From contig CAZGKW010000003.1 of NCBI GenBank assembly GCA_964526295.1, forward strand, positions 1 through 64,000: a stretch of 64,000 nt of DNA. Reading direction: 5' to 3'. The notes under the pieces were generated by a model that saw only the letters and a list, made by a program, of their open reading frames with translations, did no database searches and was not told where the DNA came from. How positions within the stretch are numbered: position 1 is the stretch's first letter; each line of letters opens with the position of its first letter. A program made the translations under genes and the position numbers. The stretch is from CAZGKW01 sp964526295. GTDB taxonomy: Bacteria > Planctomycetota > Phycisphaerae > FEN-1346. Below, in pieces: positions 24,305-32,742 of this stretch.

Positions 24305-26137
24305 CTACCAAGCATCGGGCAGGACCAGCACGCGGGCCACCATCGGCCGGCGATGGCCCGGTACGGTCTCACATGACTTGGACCATGACAATGCAGCGAA
24401 ACGGGCCGGGTCGGATTTGCTGTTCTCGCGAAACGCCTCCGCGTCCGCAATCAACAGGCACTGCTCCAGGCCCCTTGGCGGATGAATCAGCGCGGCGGCT
24501 TCTGCCGACGGCGTCTCCTCGACGTCCAGCTCGAAGGCGAGCTCGTGGCACTCCGGCACGCCCAGAATGACAGGTAGACGCTGGCCGGTCTGTTGCTCGA
24601 AACCCCGGCGCAGGGACCGGACCTCCGCCGCGAAATCAGCCAGGCCGCGGAACTCGTTCAGGGTCGGCACGATCAGGACGACGAACGTCCCGTAGGCCAG
24701 GAGGGTCGTGCAGGCGATCAGAAGGATCGCCGCCACCGCCCGCCGCCGGGCGACCACCACGCCGGCCGCCACCGCCCCGGCGGCCATCGGTCCGGCCAGG
24801 ACGCCGACGAGCCACGCGTGCGAGCCGAGCCGATCGGCCAACCCGCGCACGACCGCCTGGTCGGTGTCGTTGTCGAGCACCTTCAGCAGCCACCCCTGGA
24901 GGTCCCCCGAGAACGCGAAGACCGTGAGCGCCCCCGCCGCCAGAACCGCCACCCCCGCCACGCCCCACACCGCCGCGCCGACCCACGGCCGAAGGGCCCG
25001 GTCCGTGTGCTGGGTCCGGACATAGTAGTCGAGGAAGTAGCCGACCAGCAGCGCCGCCGCCGGGTACGCGACGAACAGGTATTCGTCCTTGCGGAAGCTG
25101 ACCGCCGAGAAGAAGACCAGCGCCCCGACGAACCAGACGAACGGAAAGAGCAGTCTCGGCCGGTCCGGGCGCGACGGCCCCCGCCACACCTGCACGAGCG
25201 CCCCGGGGAGGAACACGATCCACGGAAACAGGTCCCGGGCCATCGCCGGCAGGTAGTACCACCACGCGGTGCCCTCGAAGCCGCCCGTCCCCGTCGCCCG
25301 GCCGAAGACGTGCCGGCCCCAGTAGACGCGGCTGAACTCGCCCTCGGTCGCGACGTGGGCCGCGACGTGCCACGGCGCCGCGACGAGGAGCAGCGCGAGC
25401 AGGCCGGAGATCGGCCGAAGACGCTTGAGCGGTTCCCACAGCCCGTCCGAACGCATCCTCACAAGCAGATACATCGCCACGGCGAGAAGGGGGACGACCA
25501 GCGACGTCGCCTTGATGAGGGTCCCCAGGCCCGCGAGGCCCCAGAAGGGCCAGACCTGCCATCGCCCGCCGCGGCCCAGGTGGGCCCGGAAGAAGAAGAG
25601 CAGCGACCCGGCGATGCACGCCACCAGGAGCGGGTCGAGAATGCCCGCTCGCCCCCACCACAGGACCTTCGGCGTGCTCAGAAGAACGAGTGCTGCCAAG
25701 ACCCCCACCTGCCGCGACGCCACACAATCGCCCAAGGCGTAGGTCGCGAGGACCATCAGGACGAACCCGACGGTGCTCGGCAGGCGGACCGTCAGGCGCG
25801 TCACCTCCCCCGGGACGGCGCTCGCCCCCGCCACGAGCCAGTAGTAGAGCGGCGGCTTCTGGTAGTTCTCGTCCGGCGACGCATTCGACGAGAACTGCGG
25901 CACGATCCACGGGTTCGGCTTGCCTTCGGGCCAGACCTCCGAGCGGAGCATGTTCCGGGCGACCCGGCCCGCGCGGGCCTCGTGGGCGGTGAAAAGGCTT
26001 CTCTCGCTCGTCCGCCAGAGGGCCAGCACCGCCGCCACGACCGCCAGGGCCACGGGGGTGACCCAGCCGCGGCGCGCGCCGCCTTCCGTTGTAGCGGACG
26101 CGGGCGAACCCTCGTTCGGGTGCGGGCCTTGCGGCAT
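24305..26137 (-). CDS. GT39/ArnT-type integral membrane glycosyltransferase
   Basis: The protein has 610 residues and about eleven predicted transmembrane helices. The first periplasmic loop FTAHEARAGRVARNML contains the conserved acidic residue of dolichyl/undecaprenyl-phosphate-sugar transferases, and KPPLYYWLVAG is a recognised ArnT/PMT-like motif. It should transfer a sugar from a polyprenyl-phosphate donor to lipid or protein outside the membrane. The last 110 residues form a soluble domain. ATG 26137 has an AGGA nearby. The 3' end abuts the GT2 gene (17 bp), so they are probably one operon. Confidence 0.85.
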   Translation of the reverse strand: MPQGPHPNEGSPASATTEGGARRGWVTPVALAVVAAVLALWRTSERSLFTAHEARAGRVARNMLRSEVWPEGKPNPWIVPQFSSNASPDENYQKPPLYYWLVAGASAVPGEVTRLTVRLPSTVGFVLMVLATYALGDCVASRQVGVLAALVLLSTPKVLWWGRAGILDPLLVACIAGSLLFFFRAHLGRGGRWQVWPFWGLAGLGTLIKATSLVVPLLAVAMYLLVRMRSDGLWEPLKRLRPISGLLALLLVAAPWHVAAHVATEGEFSRVYWGRHVFGRATGTGGFEGTAWWYYLPAMARDLFPWIVFLPGALVQVWRGPSRPDRPRLLFPFVWFVGALVFFSAVSFRKDEYLFVAYPAAALLVGYFLDYYVRTQHTDRALRPWVGAAVWGVAGVAVLAAGALTVFAFSGDLQGWLLKVLDNDTDQAVVRGLADRLGSHAWLVGVLAGPMAAGAVAAGVVVARRRAVAAILLIACTTLLAYGTFVVLIVPTLNEFRGLADFAAEVRSLRRGFEQQTGQRLPVILGVPECHELAFELDVEETPSAEAAALIHPPRGLEQCLLIADAEAFRENSKSDPARFAALSWSKSCETVPGHRRPMVARVLVLPDAW

Positions 26138-26194
26138 GCGAGGCGTCCTGCGCACCGATGATCGCTAACCGGTGAGCGCAACCTGTCGATAACT

Positions 26195-26222
26195 GCGCGG
26201 CGGGTCTCCGTGCCCCCGCGCA
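26195..26222. repeat. Single decayed REP-like hairpin
   Basis: The left arm GCGCGGCGGG and loop TCTCCGTG match the element at 23487-23514 read in inverse, but the right arm is degraded to CCCCCGCGC. No clear partner hairpin remains beside it. Confidence 0.55.
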
Positions 26223-26325
26223 AAAAGTATCCCGGAAAACTCGGAGGGCCGCAACGGAAAAGGGATGCCGGGCAGACCAGCGGCAATTCGGCGCCGAGCA
26301 ACTGCTTCAATGCCACTCAGCCGCC

Positions 26326-26357
26326 TCACCCCGCCCCTCTCCCGCCGGGGCAGAGGG
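26326..26357 (+). repeat. Dispersed hairpin repeat, copy 3
   Basis: TCACCCCGC leads into arms CCCTCTCCC and GGG(C)AGAGGG around GCCG. It is nearly identical to the reverse complement of 2317-2348, and lies 17 bp after the ispD stop codon. Confidence 0.6.
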
Positions 26358-26374
26358 AGGTGATGAGACCGTCT

Positions 26375-27103
26375 CTACGCGAACGGCCAGCCCGCCGCCA
26401 GGAGGGCCTCACACATGCGGAGATCTTCGGGCGTCGTGATTTTGAAGTTGGCCGCATCGCCCGGCACCATGACGACCTCCCGCCCCAGGGCCTCGACGAG
26501 CTGGGCGTCGTCGGTGATCCGCCCCACGACGTCGCGCCGCCGGCCGTACGCCTGGGTGATGACCTCGCGGCGGAAGACCTGCGGCGTCTGGGCCAACCAC
26601 AGGTCCTCCCGGGGGACGGTGTCGGCGACGACCCGGTCGTCGCGAACCCGCTTGACGGTGTGATCGACCGGCCGGCCGACCACCGCCGCGCCCCGCTCGA
26701 CGGCTACCCGCATGGCCTCCTCGACGACCGCGGGCTGGACGAGCGGCCGGACCGCATCGTGGACGATGACCAGCTCGGTGCCCGGGTCGGTCTCGTCGAG
26801 GGCGCGTGCGACGCTGTCGAGGCGCTCCTGGCCCCCCGCGACGAGCTTCAGCGGCCGCCCCTGGCCGAGACTCGCGCCGACCGCCTCGCGGGCCCGGTCG
26901 AGATGGGCCTCGGCGACGGCAATCACGCCCTCGACGATCCCCTCGAGTCCGGCGAAACAGTCCAGCGTCTGGCGGAGCACCGTCCGTCCCGCCAGCGGAG
27001 CGAAGACTTTCGTCGGCGGGGCCTCGGCGCCCCCCGGTCCGGAAGCCCCGGCGAAGCGCTCGCCGCGCCCCGCCGCCGCCACGATCAGACTGGCCGTAGG
27101 CAT
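26375..27103 (-). CDS. ispD: 2-C-methyl-D-erythritol 4-phosphate cytidylyltransferase IspD
   Basis: This enzyme transfers CMP from CTP to methylerythritol 4-phosphate in the non-mevalonate isoprenoid pathway. The protein has 242 residues. The N-terminal nucleotide-binding loop is LIVAAAGRGERF, followed by PPTKVFAPLAGRTVL with the conserved Lys. LVIVHDAVRPLV, QTPQVFRREVI, TDDAQLVEALG and NFKITTPEDLRM complete the signature. A short Gly/Pro-rich insert follows the first loop. ATG 27103 follows GGGGGGAAGGA. Confidence 0.95.
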   Translation of the reverse strand: MPTASLIVAAAGRGERFAGASGPGGAEAPPTKVFAPLAGRTVLRQTLDCFAGLEGIVEGVIAVAEAHLDRAREAVGASLGQGRPLKLVAGGQERLDSVARALDETDPGTELVIVHDAVRPLVQPAVVEEAMRVAVERGAAVVGRPVDHTVKRVRDDRVVADTVPREDLWLAQTPQVFRREVITQAYGRRRDVVGRITDDAQLVEALGREVVMVPGDAANFKITTPEDLRMCEALLAAGWPFA

Positions 27104-27192
27104 GGTCCTTCCCCCCGCCGGGCGGCTATGCCGGCGACCGGCCGGTCCGCGCAAGCGGACCCGCGTCCGGGCCGATCGCGTCGCCCGACTCC

Positions 27193-27198
27193 ATTATA
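27193..27198 (-). promoter_or_regulatory. Candidate -10 box upstream of ispD
   Basis: A perfect TATAAT on the minus strand lies about 90 bp upstream of the ispD start. No good -35 box is visible at 16-19 bp, so this is tentative. Confidence 0.3.
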
Positions 27199-27274
27199 CG
27201 GAACGCCGGGCCCGGGGGCGCATTTCGCGCAGGAGGATCCCTTTCTTTCCCCGCGATGTCACGACACGAACGTC

Positions 27275-28288
27275 CTACGACTCGACCCGTCCGAAGATCA
27301 TCCGGCCGGCGCTGGTCTGAAGGACGCTCGTAACGGCGATGGTGACGGTCCGTCCGATCTTGCTCCGTCCGTCCTCGACAACGACCATCGTGCCGTCCTC
27401 GAGGTACCCGACGCCCTGCTTTTCCTCCTGGCCGGGGCGGAGAACGTTGACCTCGAGCTCCTCGCCGGGGAGGACGGCCGGTTTCATGGCGTTCGCGAGG
27501 TCGTTGATGTTGATCACTTCGACGCCGTGCAGCTTGGCCACCTTGTTCAGGTTGTAATCGTTGGTGACGATCCGGCCGGAGAGCCGGCCCCCGAGACGGA
27601 CGAGCATCTCGTCGACGCCCTCGTCCTCGCCGGCGGCGACGGCCGTATCGTCGATCGCGACGTCGACGCCCGGGGTGGCCTGGAGCCGGTTGAGGATGTC
27701 GAGGCCGCGCCGGCCCCGGTTCCGCTTGAGGCGATCGGAGGAGTCGGCGATGCCCTGGAGTTCGCGGAGGACGAACTGGGGGACGACCAGGGGCGAGTGG
27801 ATGAAGCCCGTCTCGGCGATGTCGGCGATCCGCCCGTCGATGATGACGCTCGTATCGAGCAGCATGGGCCGGCCGCCCTTCGCCTGCTTCGAGAATTCGA
27901 TATACGGGATGATGAAACGGAAGTCGTCCTTCGTCTGGAGGATGAAGCTCATCGCCAGGTACGACGCGACGACGGCGATGCCGATCCGCACCAGGCCCCG
28001 CGTCTCCTCGCCTTCCACGTACAGCTCGACGACCGGCCCGAGGAGCGTCGTCACCAGGAGCCCCACGATCAGGCCCAGGAAGACCGCCGAGATGACGCTG
28101 ATGTCCTTGCGGCGGAAGAGGACGTCCAGGACGATGACGAGAACGCCGATGACCATGGCCCCGAGGATGACCACGGTCGTCAGGAGCGTCTCGTGGTCCG
28201 GCCACCGGTTGGCCAGTTTGACCCCCAGCACAATCCCCACCGCCGCCAGGGCCAGAAAGAACAGGCTGCGGATGACGAGAAGAAGCAT
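27275..28288 (-). CDS. PIN/TRAM-domain integral membrane protein (YacL-like)
   Basis: The protein has 337 residues. Four transmembrane helices cover about the first 125. The PIN ribonuclease-like domain starts at MLLDTSVIIDGRIADI and has further acidic residues (DVAIDD, IVTNDYNLNK). A TRAM RNA-binding domain follows (LPGEELEVNVLRPGQEEKQG). YacL-type proteins are widespread and thought to be membrane-tethered nucleases, but their substrate is not known. ATG 28288 follows GGAGGGCC. A TTGCAG/TATAAT promoter is visible upstream. It is preceded by a divergent rhomboid gene. Confidence 0.9.
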   Translation of the reverse strand: MLLLVIRSLFFLALAAVGIVLGVKLANRWPDHETLLTTVVILGAMVIGVLVIVLDVLFRRKDISVISAVFLGLIVGLLVTTLLGPVVELYVEGEETRGLVRIGIAVVASYLAMSFILQTKDDFRFIIPYIEFSKQAKGGRPMLLDTSVIIDGRIADIAETGFIHSPLVVPQFVLRELQGIADSSDRLKRNRGRRGLDILNRLQATPGVDVAIDDTAVAAGEDEGVDEMLVRLGGRLSGRIVTNDYNLNKVAKLHGVEVININDLANAMKPAVLPGEELEVNVLRPGQEEKQGVGYLEDGTMVVVEDGRSKIGRTVTIAVTSVLQTSAGRMIFGRVES

Positions 28289-28362
28289 GAACCGGCCCTC
28301 CAGGATAGGCAAAAAGGATAAATGCGGCCCATGAAACGAATCAGGGGTCGGCCGCGCCTCGC

Positions 28363-28392
28363 ATTATAGACGGGAGTCCGCGCCGCCTGCAA
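28363..28392 (-). promoter_or_regulatory. Promoter candidate for the PIN/TRAM gene
   Basis: On the minus strand TTGCAG (28392-28387) and a perfect TATAAT (28368-28363) are 18 bp apart, about 75 bp before the gene start. This is the best sigma70-like promoter in the window. Confidence 0.55.
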
Positions 28393-28513
28393 GCGCAGCG
28401 TCCTCCACGGACGGTCCCGGCCGCCCGTCGCGGACCGGCCGGTCCGGCGGCCGGCCGCAGCGGCAACCGGGAACGCTTGACCCCGGCCCGTCCGGCGGAG
28501 TACCCTCTGGCCC

Positions 28514-29428
28514 ATGCGCCGCATCGGATACCTGCCCGAGGAGCGCCTGGCCCGCCGGTTCGGCAACCACCTCTACGCCCAAGACATCCGCAACCTGGTG
28601 GACCCCGAGCCGGACGGCCGGTGGGGCGTATGGGTCGAGTCCGAGGACCACGTCGAGACCGCCCGCGAGCAGCTCGAGCGGTTCGGCCAGGACCCGGAGG
28701 ACCCCGCCTACGACGGCGCCGCCGAAGCGGCCCGGACGAAGAAGGCCGAGCAGCGCCGCGAGCAAGAGGCGTACCAGCGGCGTTACGTCGACGTGGCGAA
28801 CCGCTGGGGTCTGCGAGACCCCCGCCGCATGGGACCCGTGACGCTGGTGCTCATCGTCGCCAGCGTCGTCGTGACGGCCCTGACGTGGTTCGGCAACACG
28901 AACGAGGGGCTCCAGGACTGGATCACGATCACCCGGATCGAGGAGACCGCCACGACCATCGCCTGGGAGCCGGGCCTGCCGGAGGTGCGGCGGGGACAGG
29001 TGTGGCGGCTGGTGACGCCGATCTTCCTCCACCTCGGCATCCTGCACATCCTGTTCAACATGTGGTGGCTGAACGACCTGGGGAGCCTCGTCGAGAAGCG
29101 GCGGAGCTCGGGCCTGCTGGTGGCGGTTGTCCTCGTCTCGGCGGTCGCGTCGAACCTGGCCCAGTACGCCGTCGCGGGGCCGAACTTCGGCGGGATGTCG
29201 GGCATCGTTTACGCCCTGGCGGGCTTCATCTGGATCCGGGGGCGGCTCGACCCGGGGTCGGGGCTGCACCTCGCCCGCCCGGCGCTCGTCATCCTGCTCG
29301 TCTGGTTCGCCCTGTGCTGGACGGGTTTCGTGGGACCGATTGCGAACACGGCCCACACCGTGGGACTCGTCGTGGGCATGGCGTGGGGGTTCCTGTCGTC
29401 CGGCCGGCTCCGCCGCCTGAAGAGGTAA
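28514..29428 (+). CDS. GlpG-like rhomboid intramembrane serine protease
   Basis: The protein has 304 residues. A soluble N-terminal domain (1-100) resembles the cytoplasmic domain of GlpG (RFGNHLYAQDIRN, EDHVETAREQLERF). Six transmembrane helices follow. The catalytic Ser is in GGMSGIVYAL and the His in NTAHTVGLVVG, as expected for the Ser-His dyad. LHLGILHILFNMWWLNDLG is the conserved L1/TM2 region. Substrates are unknown. A second rhomboid with a different accessory domain is at 42430-43347. Confidence 0.92.
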   Translation: MRRIGYLPEERLARRFGNHLYAQDIRNLVDPEPDGRWGVWVESEDHVETAREQLERFGQDPEDPAYDGAAEAARTKKAEQRREQEAYQRRYVDVANRWGLRDPRRMGPVTLVLIVASVVVTALTWFGNTNEGLQDWITITRIEETATTIAWEPGLPEVRRGQVWRLVTPIFLHLGILHILFNMWWLNDLGSLVEKRRSSGLLVAVVLVSAVASNLAQYAVAGPNFGGMSGIVYALAGFIWIRGRLDPGSGLHLARPALVILLVWFALCWTGFVGPIANTAHTVGLVVGMAWGFLSSGRLRRLKR

Positions 29429-29474
29429 CCGCGCGCCCGGCGCCGGCGCGAACTGACCAAGGAAGGATGCAAAC

Positions 29475-30530
29475 ATGCCGAACAAACGACAGACGGTCGT
29501 CCGCATCAAGGACGGGGCGTTTCACCTGAACGGCCGGCCCACCTGCGAGGGCCGCACCTGGCGGGGCATGAAGGTCGAGGGTCTCCTGATGAACTCGCGA
29601 ATGGTCCAGGGCGTCTTCGACGACCTGAACCCCGAGACGCGGTCCCGGTGGGACTACCCGGACGGGCCCTGGGACCCCGACCGCAACACGGCCGGCTTCG
29701 TCGAGGCGATGCCCGCCTGGCGAGACGCCGGGCTGCTCTCGTTCACCATCAACCTCCAGGGGGGCAACCCGTACGGCTACTCCAAGCAGCAGCCGTGGCA
29801 CAATTCGACGTTCCGCGAGGACGGGTCCATGCGGGAGGCCTACCTGGAGCGGCTGAAATCCATCCTCGACCGGGCCGACGAGCTGGGCATGGCCCCGATC
29901 CTGGGCTACTTCTACTTCGGCCAGGACCAGCGGCTCGCCGACGAGGCCGCCGTCGTCCGTGCCGCCGAGGCCGCCACCGACTGGCTCCTGGAGAAGGGCT
30001 ACACGAACGTCCTGGTGGAGATCGGCAACGAGGTCGACGCCCACCATTACGTCCATGACATCATCAAGGCCCCCCGGTGCCACGAGCTGATCGAGCTGGT
30101 GAAGGAGCGGTCCGCCGGGAGGCTCGACACCCCCGCCGGGCGGCTCCTGGTGAGCACGAGCTTCTGCGGCAACCGCATCCCCACCGACAACATCGCCGAG
30201 GCGGGCGACTTCCTGCTGGTCCACGGCAACGGCGTCGACGAGCCCGACCGGATCCGGGAGATGGTCCGCCTGTGCCGGGCCCTCCCCAGCTACCACGGCC
30301 AGCCGATCCTCTTCAACGAGGACGACCATTACGCCTTCGACGCCGCGGACAACAACATGCTGGCCGCGATCGACGAGTACGCGAGCTGGGGGCTGTTCGA
30401 CTTTCGCCGGCCCGACGAGGGGTTCGACGAGGGGTACCAGTCGGTGCCGCCGAACTGGGGCATCAGCTCGGAGCGGAAGCGGGGCTTCTTCCGGCTGCTG
30501 GCCGAGGTGACCGGCAGCACGCCGCCGTAG
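29475..30530 (+). CDS. Glycoside hydrolase-like TIM-barrel protein (clan GH-A style)
   Basis: The protein has 351 residues, with no signal peptide. VLVEIGNEVDAHHY carries the Asn-Glu pair typical of the acid/base catalyst in clan GH-A glycosidases, and ILFNEDDHYAF could supply the nucleophile Glu. NPYGYSKQQPWHNS and YEYASWGLFDFRRPDE add the aromatic residues typical of sugar sites. The family could be GH5-like but I cannot place it exactly. AAGGAAGGA lies before ATG 29475. It converges with the Gfo/Idh-AKR gene. Confidence 0.65.
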   Translation: MPNKRQTVVRIKDGAFHLNGRPTCEGRTWRGMKVEGLLMNSRMVQGVFDDLNPETRSRWDYPDGPWDPDRNTAGFVEAMPAWRDAGLLSFTINLQGGNPYGYSKQQPWHNSTFREDGSMREAYLERLKSILDRADELGMAPILGYFYFGQDQRLADEAAVVRAAEAATDWLLEKGYTNVLVEIGNEVDAHHYVHDIIKAPRCHELIELVKERSAGRLDTPAGRLLVSTSFCGNRIPTDNIAEAGDFLLVHGNGVDEPDRIREMVRLCRALPSYHGQPILFNEDDHYAFDAADNNMLAAIDEYASWGLFDFRRPDEGFDEGYQSVPPNWGISSERKRGFFRLLAEVTGSTPP

Positions 30531-30553
30531 GGATCGCGATCGGCTGCTGTCGC

Positions 30554-30571
30554 GGCGAGGCATGCCTCGCC
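30554..30571. terminator. 18-bp perfect palindrome between convergent genes
   Basis: GGCGAGGC and GCCTCGCC flank AT in the 60-bp gap between two convergent genes. It could terminate both, or be a repeat fragment. A C-rich tail (CCTGCGGGCGG) follows instead of a T-tract. Confidence 0.45.
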
Positions 30572-30590
30572 CCTGCGGGCGGAGCGGGAC

Positions 30591-32606
30591 CTAATCCTCC
30601 AGGTTCAGCCAGGCCAGCTCCTCGGGCGTCAGTTCCAGCCCGAGCGCGGCCATCGAGGTCCGTGTCTCGATGATCCGCCGCGGGCCGATCAGGGCGAACG
30701 TGGGGAACGGCTGGCACAGGACGTACGCCAGGGCAATGGCGATCGGCAGGACCCCCTTCTTCTCGGCCAGCTCGATGGCCCGCTCGCGCCGACGGAAGTT
30801 GTCCTCGGCGTACCAGCACCGGACGAGCTGGGCGTCGTCGCGCTTCTCGGGCCCCGCCCGGTCGGTGAAGAACCCGCGGGCCTGGCTCGACCAGGCCAGC
30901 AGGGGCATCTGCGTCCGCTCGTGCCACGCCCGCGACGCCGGGTCGGAGGCGGCGATGCACCCCGCCCACACCGGGTCGACCATCCGGGCCAGGCTGAAGT
31001 TGTTGCTGACGGCGGCGAAGCCCGTCAGGCCGTGCTCCTCGGCGTAGGCGTTGGCCGCCTCGACGCGTTCGATGGACCAGTTCGACCCGCCGAAGGCCCG
31101 CATGCGGCCCGCTTTCGCGTGCTCGTTCATCACGTCGACGAATTCGCCGACCGGCACGTCCGGGTTGTCACGGTGCATGACGTAGATATCGACGTAATCG
31201 GTCTGGAGCCGGTCCAGGCTTTCCAGGAGCTGGCGGGTCAGGCCCTCGGGGTCGCACTCGGGGGTATGGGCCCCCTTGTCGAGCAGGACGACCCGGTCCC
31301 GCAGGCCGCGCTTGGCCACCCACTCGCCGAGGACCTTCTCGCACATGCCGCCGCCGTAGATGTAGGCCGAGTCGAAGCAGTTCCCGCCCCGCTCGAAGAA
31401 GTCGTCGAACATGGCCGAGGCGTGGGGCATGGTGTGCTGGTTGTCGACGCCCATGATGAGGCGCGACACGTCCTTCTCCAAGCCGGCGATGCGGCCGTAC
31501 TTCATGCGGTTCGGCTCGCGGACCTCCAGGGGCCGTTCGGAAAACGTCGGCGCCTTGGCGTCGAACCGCTCGCGGTCGTAGACGAGGCCGAGCCGCTCCC
31601 GCCAGGCGTCCATCATGCGGACGTTCGCCAGCGACGCCTCCCAGCCCATGGCGGGGAACTCCGGCTCCGTCAGGCCCTTCTCGATGTGCTTGGCGAACTC
31701 GTCGGCCTCCATTGCCCACAGGTACTCGTCGGTCTCGACGACGATCTCCTCGGGCTCGGCGCCCTTGCGCGTGAGTGTGATCGTGCTGCGGCCGCCCTCG
31801 GGCGTGATCCGCCAGCACTTCGGCAGGTAGATGTCGCCGGCGTCGCCGAAGATGTGGACGGCGTTGTCCATCGACAGGCCGACGCCCGTGGCGAGCTGGG
31901 CCACCAGGTCGCCGGCGAACCTCATGATGCACACCGACCAGTGGTCGACGCCCGTGGGGCCGAGGTGCCCGTAGGCCTCAACGTCGGTCGGCTCGGCGAA
32001 CTCCTTGCCCTGCTCCAGGCCGGCCACCAGGCCCGCCATCGAGGTCGGGTAGCCGCCCACGTCGAGGATGCCCCCGCCGCCCAGCTCGTTCGAGTAGAGC
32101 CGATGGTCGGGGTTGAAGCCGGCGTGGAAGCTGAAGGTGGCCCGGACGACGCGGACGTCGCCGACGGCCTTCTCCTTGAGGAGCTCGATGAGCTTGTGAA
32201 TGAGCGGATGGCACCGATACATGTAGGCTTCCATGAGGAAGACGCCGTTTCGGCGGGCCGCCTCGACGATGGCCATCGCCTCGGCGTGGTTGAAGCCGAT
32301 GGGCTTCTCGACGAGGACGTGCTTGCCGGCGTCGGCCGCCCGGATGGCCCACTTGGCGTGAAACGCGTGGGGCATGGCGACGTGGACGGCGTCGACGTCG
32401 GGGTCCGCGAGAAGATCGTCGCAGGTCTCGTGGGCCCGGACCTCGCCGAAGTGGTCGCGGAACTCCTCGGCCCAGACCTTGGCCTCCTCGGGCCAGGTGC
32501 TGGCCACGGCCACGACCTTGCCGGTCTTCGAATGGGCGATGCCCGTCGAGACGAGCCGGGCGATGCCGCCCGCCCCGATGCTGCCCCACCTGAGCGTCTT
32601 GGCCAT
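30591..32606 (-). CDS. Gfo/Idh/MocA oxidoreductase fused to an aldo/keto reductase
   Basis: The protein has 671 residues in two enzymes. Residues 1-345 are a Gfo/Idh/MocA dehydrogenase: SIGAGGIARL binds NAD(P), VLVEKPIGF has the EKP motif, and GGGGILDVGGYP is in the substrate domain. Residues 368-671 are an aldo/keto reductase with the full D-Y-K-H tetrad: D412 and Y417 in FDSAYIYGGG, K444 in LLDKGAH and H478 in YVMHRDN. A coupled oxidation and reduction of a sugar with internal cofactor recycling is an inference. ATG 32606 follows GGAAAGGCAGG. The neighbouring gene encodes a paralogue of the N-terminal half. A longer frame to 33437 only reads antisense through that gene. Confidence 0.92.
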   Translation of the reverse strand: MAKTLRWGSIGAGGIARLVSTGIAHSKTGKVVAVASTWPEEAKVWAEEFRDHFGEVRAHETCDDLLADPDVDAVHVAMPHAFHAKWAIRAADAGKHVLVEKPIGFNHAEAMAIVEAARRNGVFLMEAYMYRCHPLIHKLIELLKEKAVGDVRVVRATFSFHAGFNPDHRLYSNELGGGGILDVGGYPTSMAGLVAGLEQGKEFAEPTDVEAYGHLGPTGVDHWSVCIMRFAGDLVAQLATGVGLSMDNAVHIFGDAGDIYLPKCWRITPEGGRSTITLTRKGAEPEEIVVETDEYLWAMEADEFAKHIEKGLTEPEFPAMGWEASLANVRMMDAWRERLGLVYDRERFDAKAPTFSERPLEVREPNRMKYGRIAGLEKDVSRLIMGVDNQHTMPHASAMFDDFFERGGNCFDSAYIYGGGMCEKVLGEWVAKRGLRDRVVLLDKGAHTPECDPEGLTRQLLESLDRLQTDYVDIYVMHRDNPDVPVGEFVDVMNEHAKAGRMRAFGGSNWSIERVEAANAYAEEHGLTGFAAVSNNFSLARMVDPVWAGCIAASDPASRAWHERTQMPLLAWSSQARGFFTDRAGPEKRDDAQLVRCWYAEDNFRRRERAIELAEKKGVLPIAIALAYVLCQPFPTFALIGPRRIIETRTSMAALGLELTPEELAWLNLED

Positions 32607-32632
32607 CGTCGCCTGCCTTTCCGTTCGAGTCG

Positions 32633-32651
32633 GCCGGGCGCCTCGCCCGGC
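32633..32651. repeat. Hairpin in the leader of the Gfo/Idh-AKR gene
   Basis: Arms GCCGGGCG/CGCCCGGC enclose CCT, 27 bp upstream of the fusion gene start, so it would form in the 5' leader of the mRNA. Confidence 0.4.
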
Positions 32652-32665
32652 TGCGTGAACCGGGC

Positions 32666-32694
32666 ACCTTAGCGGCCGCCGCGCGCCGCTGCAA
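32666..32694 (-). promoter_or_regulatory. Possible promoter for the Gfo/Idh-AKR fusion gene
   Basis: On the minus strand TTGCAG (32694-32689) and TAAGGT (32671-32666) are 17 bp apart. The -35 box overlaps the 12-base motif GAAACGCTTGCA (32701-32690), shared with the region upstream of the lipoprotein gene. Confidence 0.35.
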
Positions 32695-32742
32695 GCGTTT
32701 CGAGTGGCCATCCGGAGGGGACGGTGTGGCCCGGCGTGCGGG

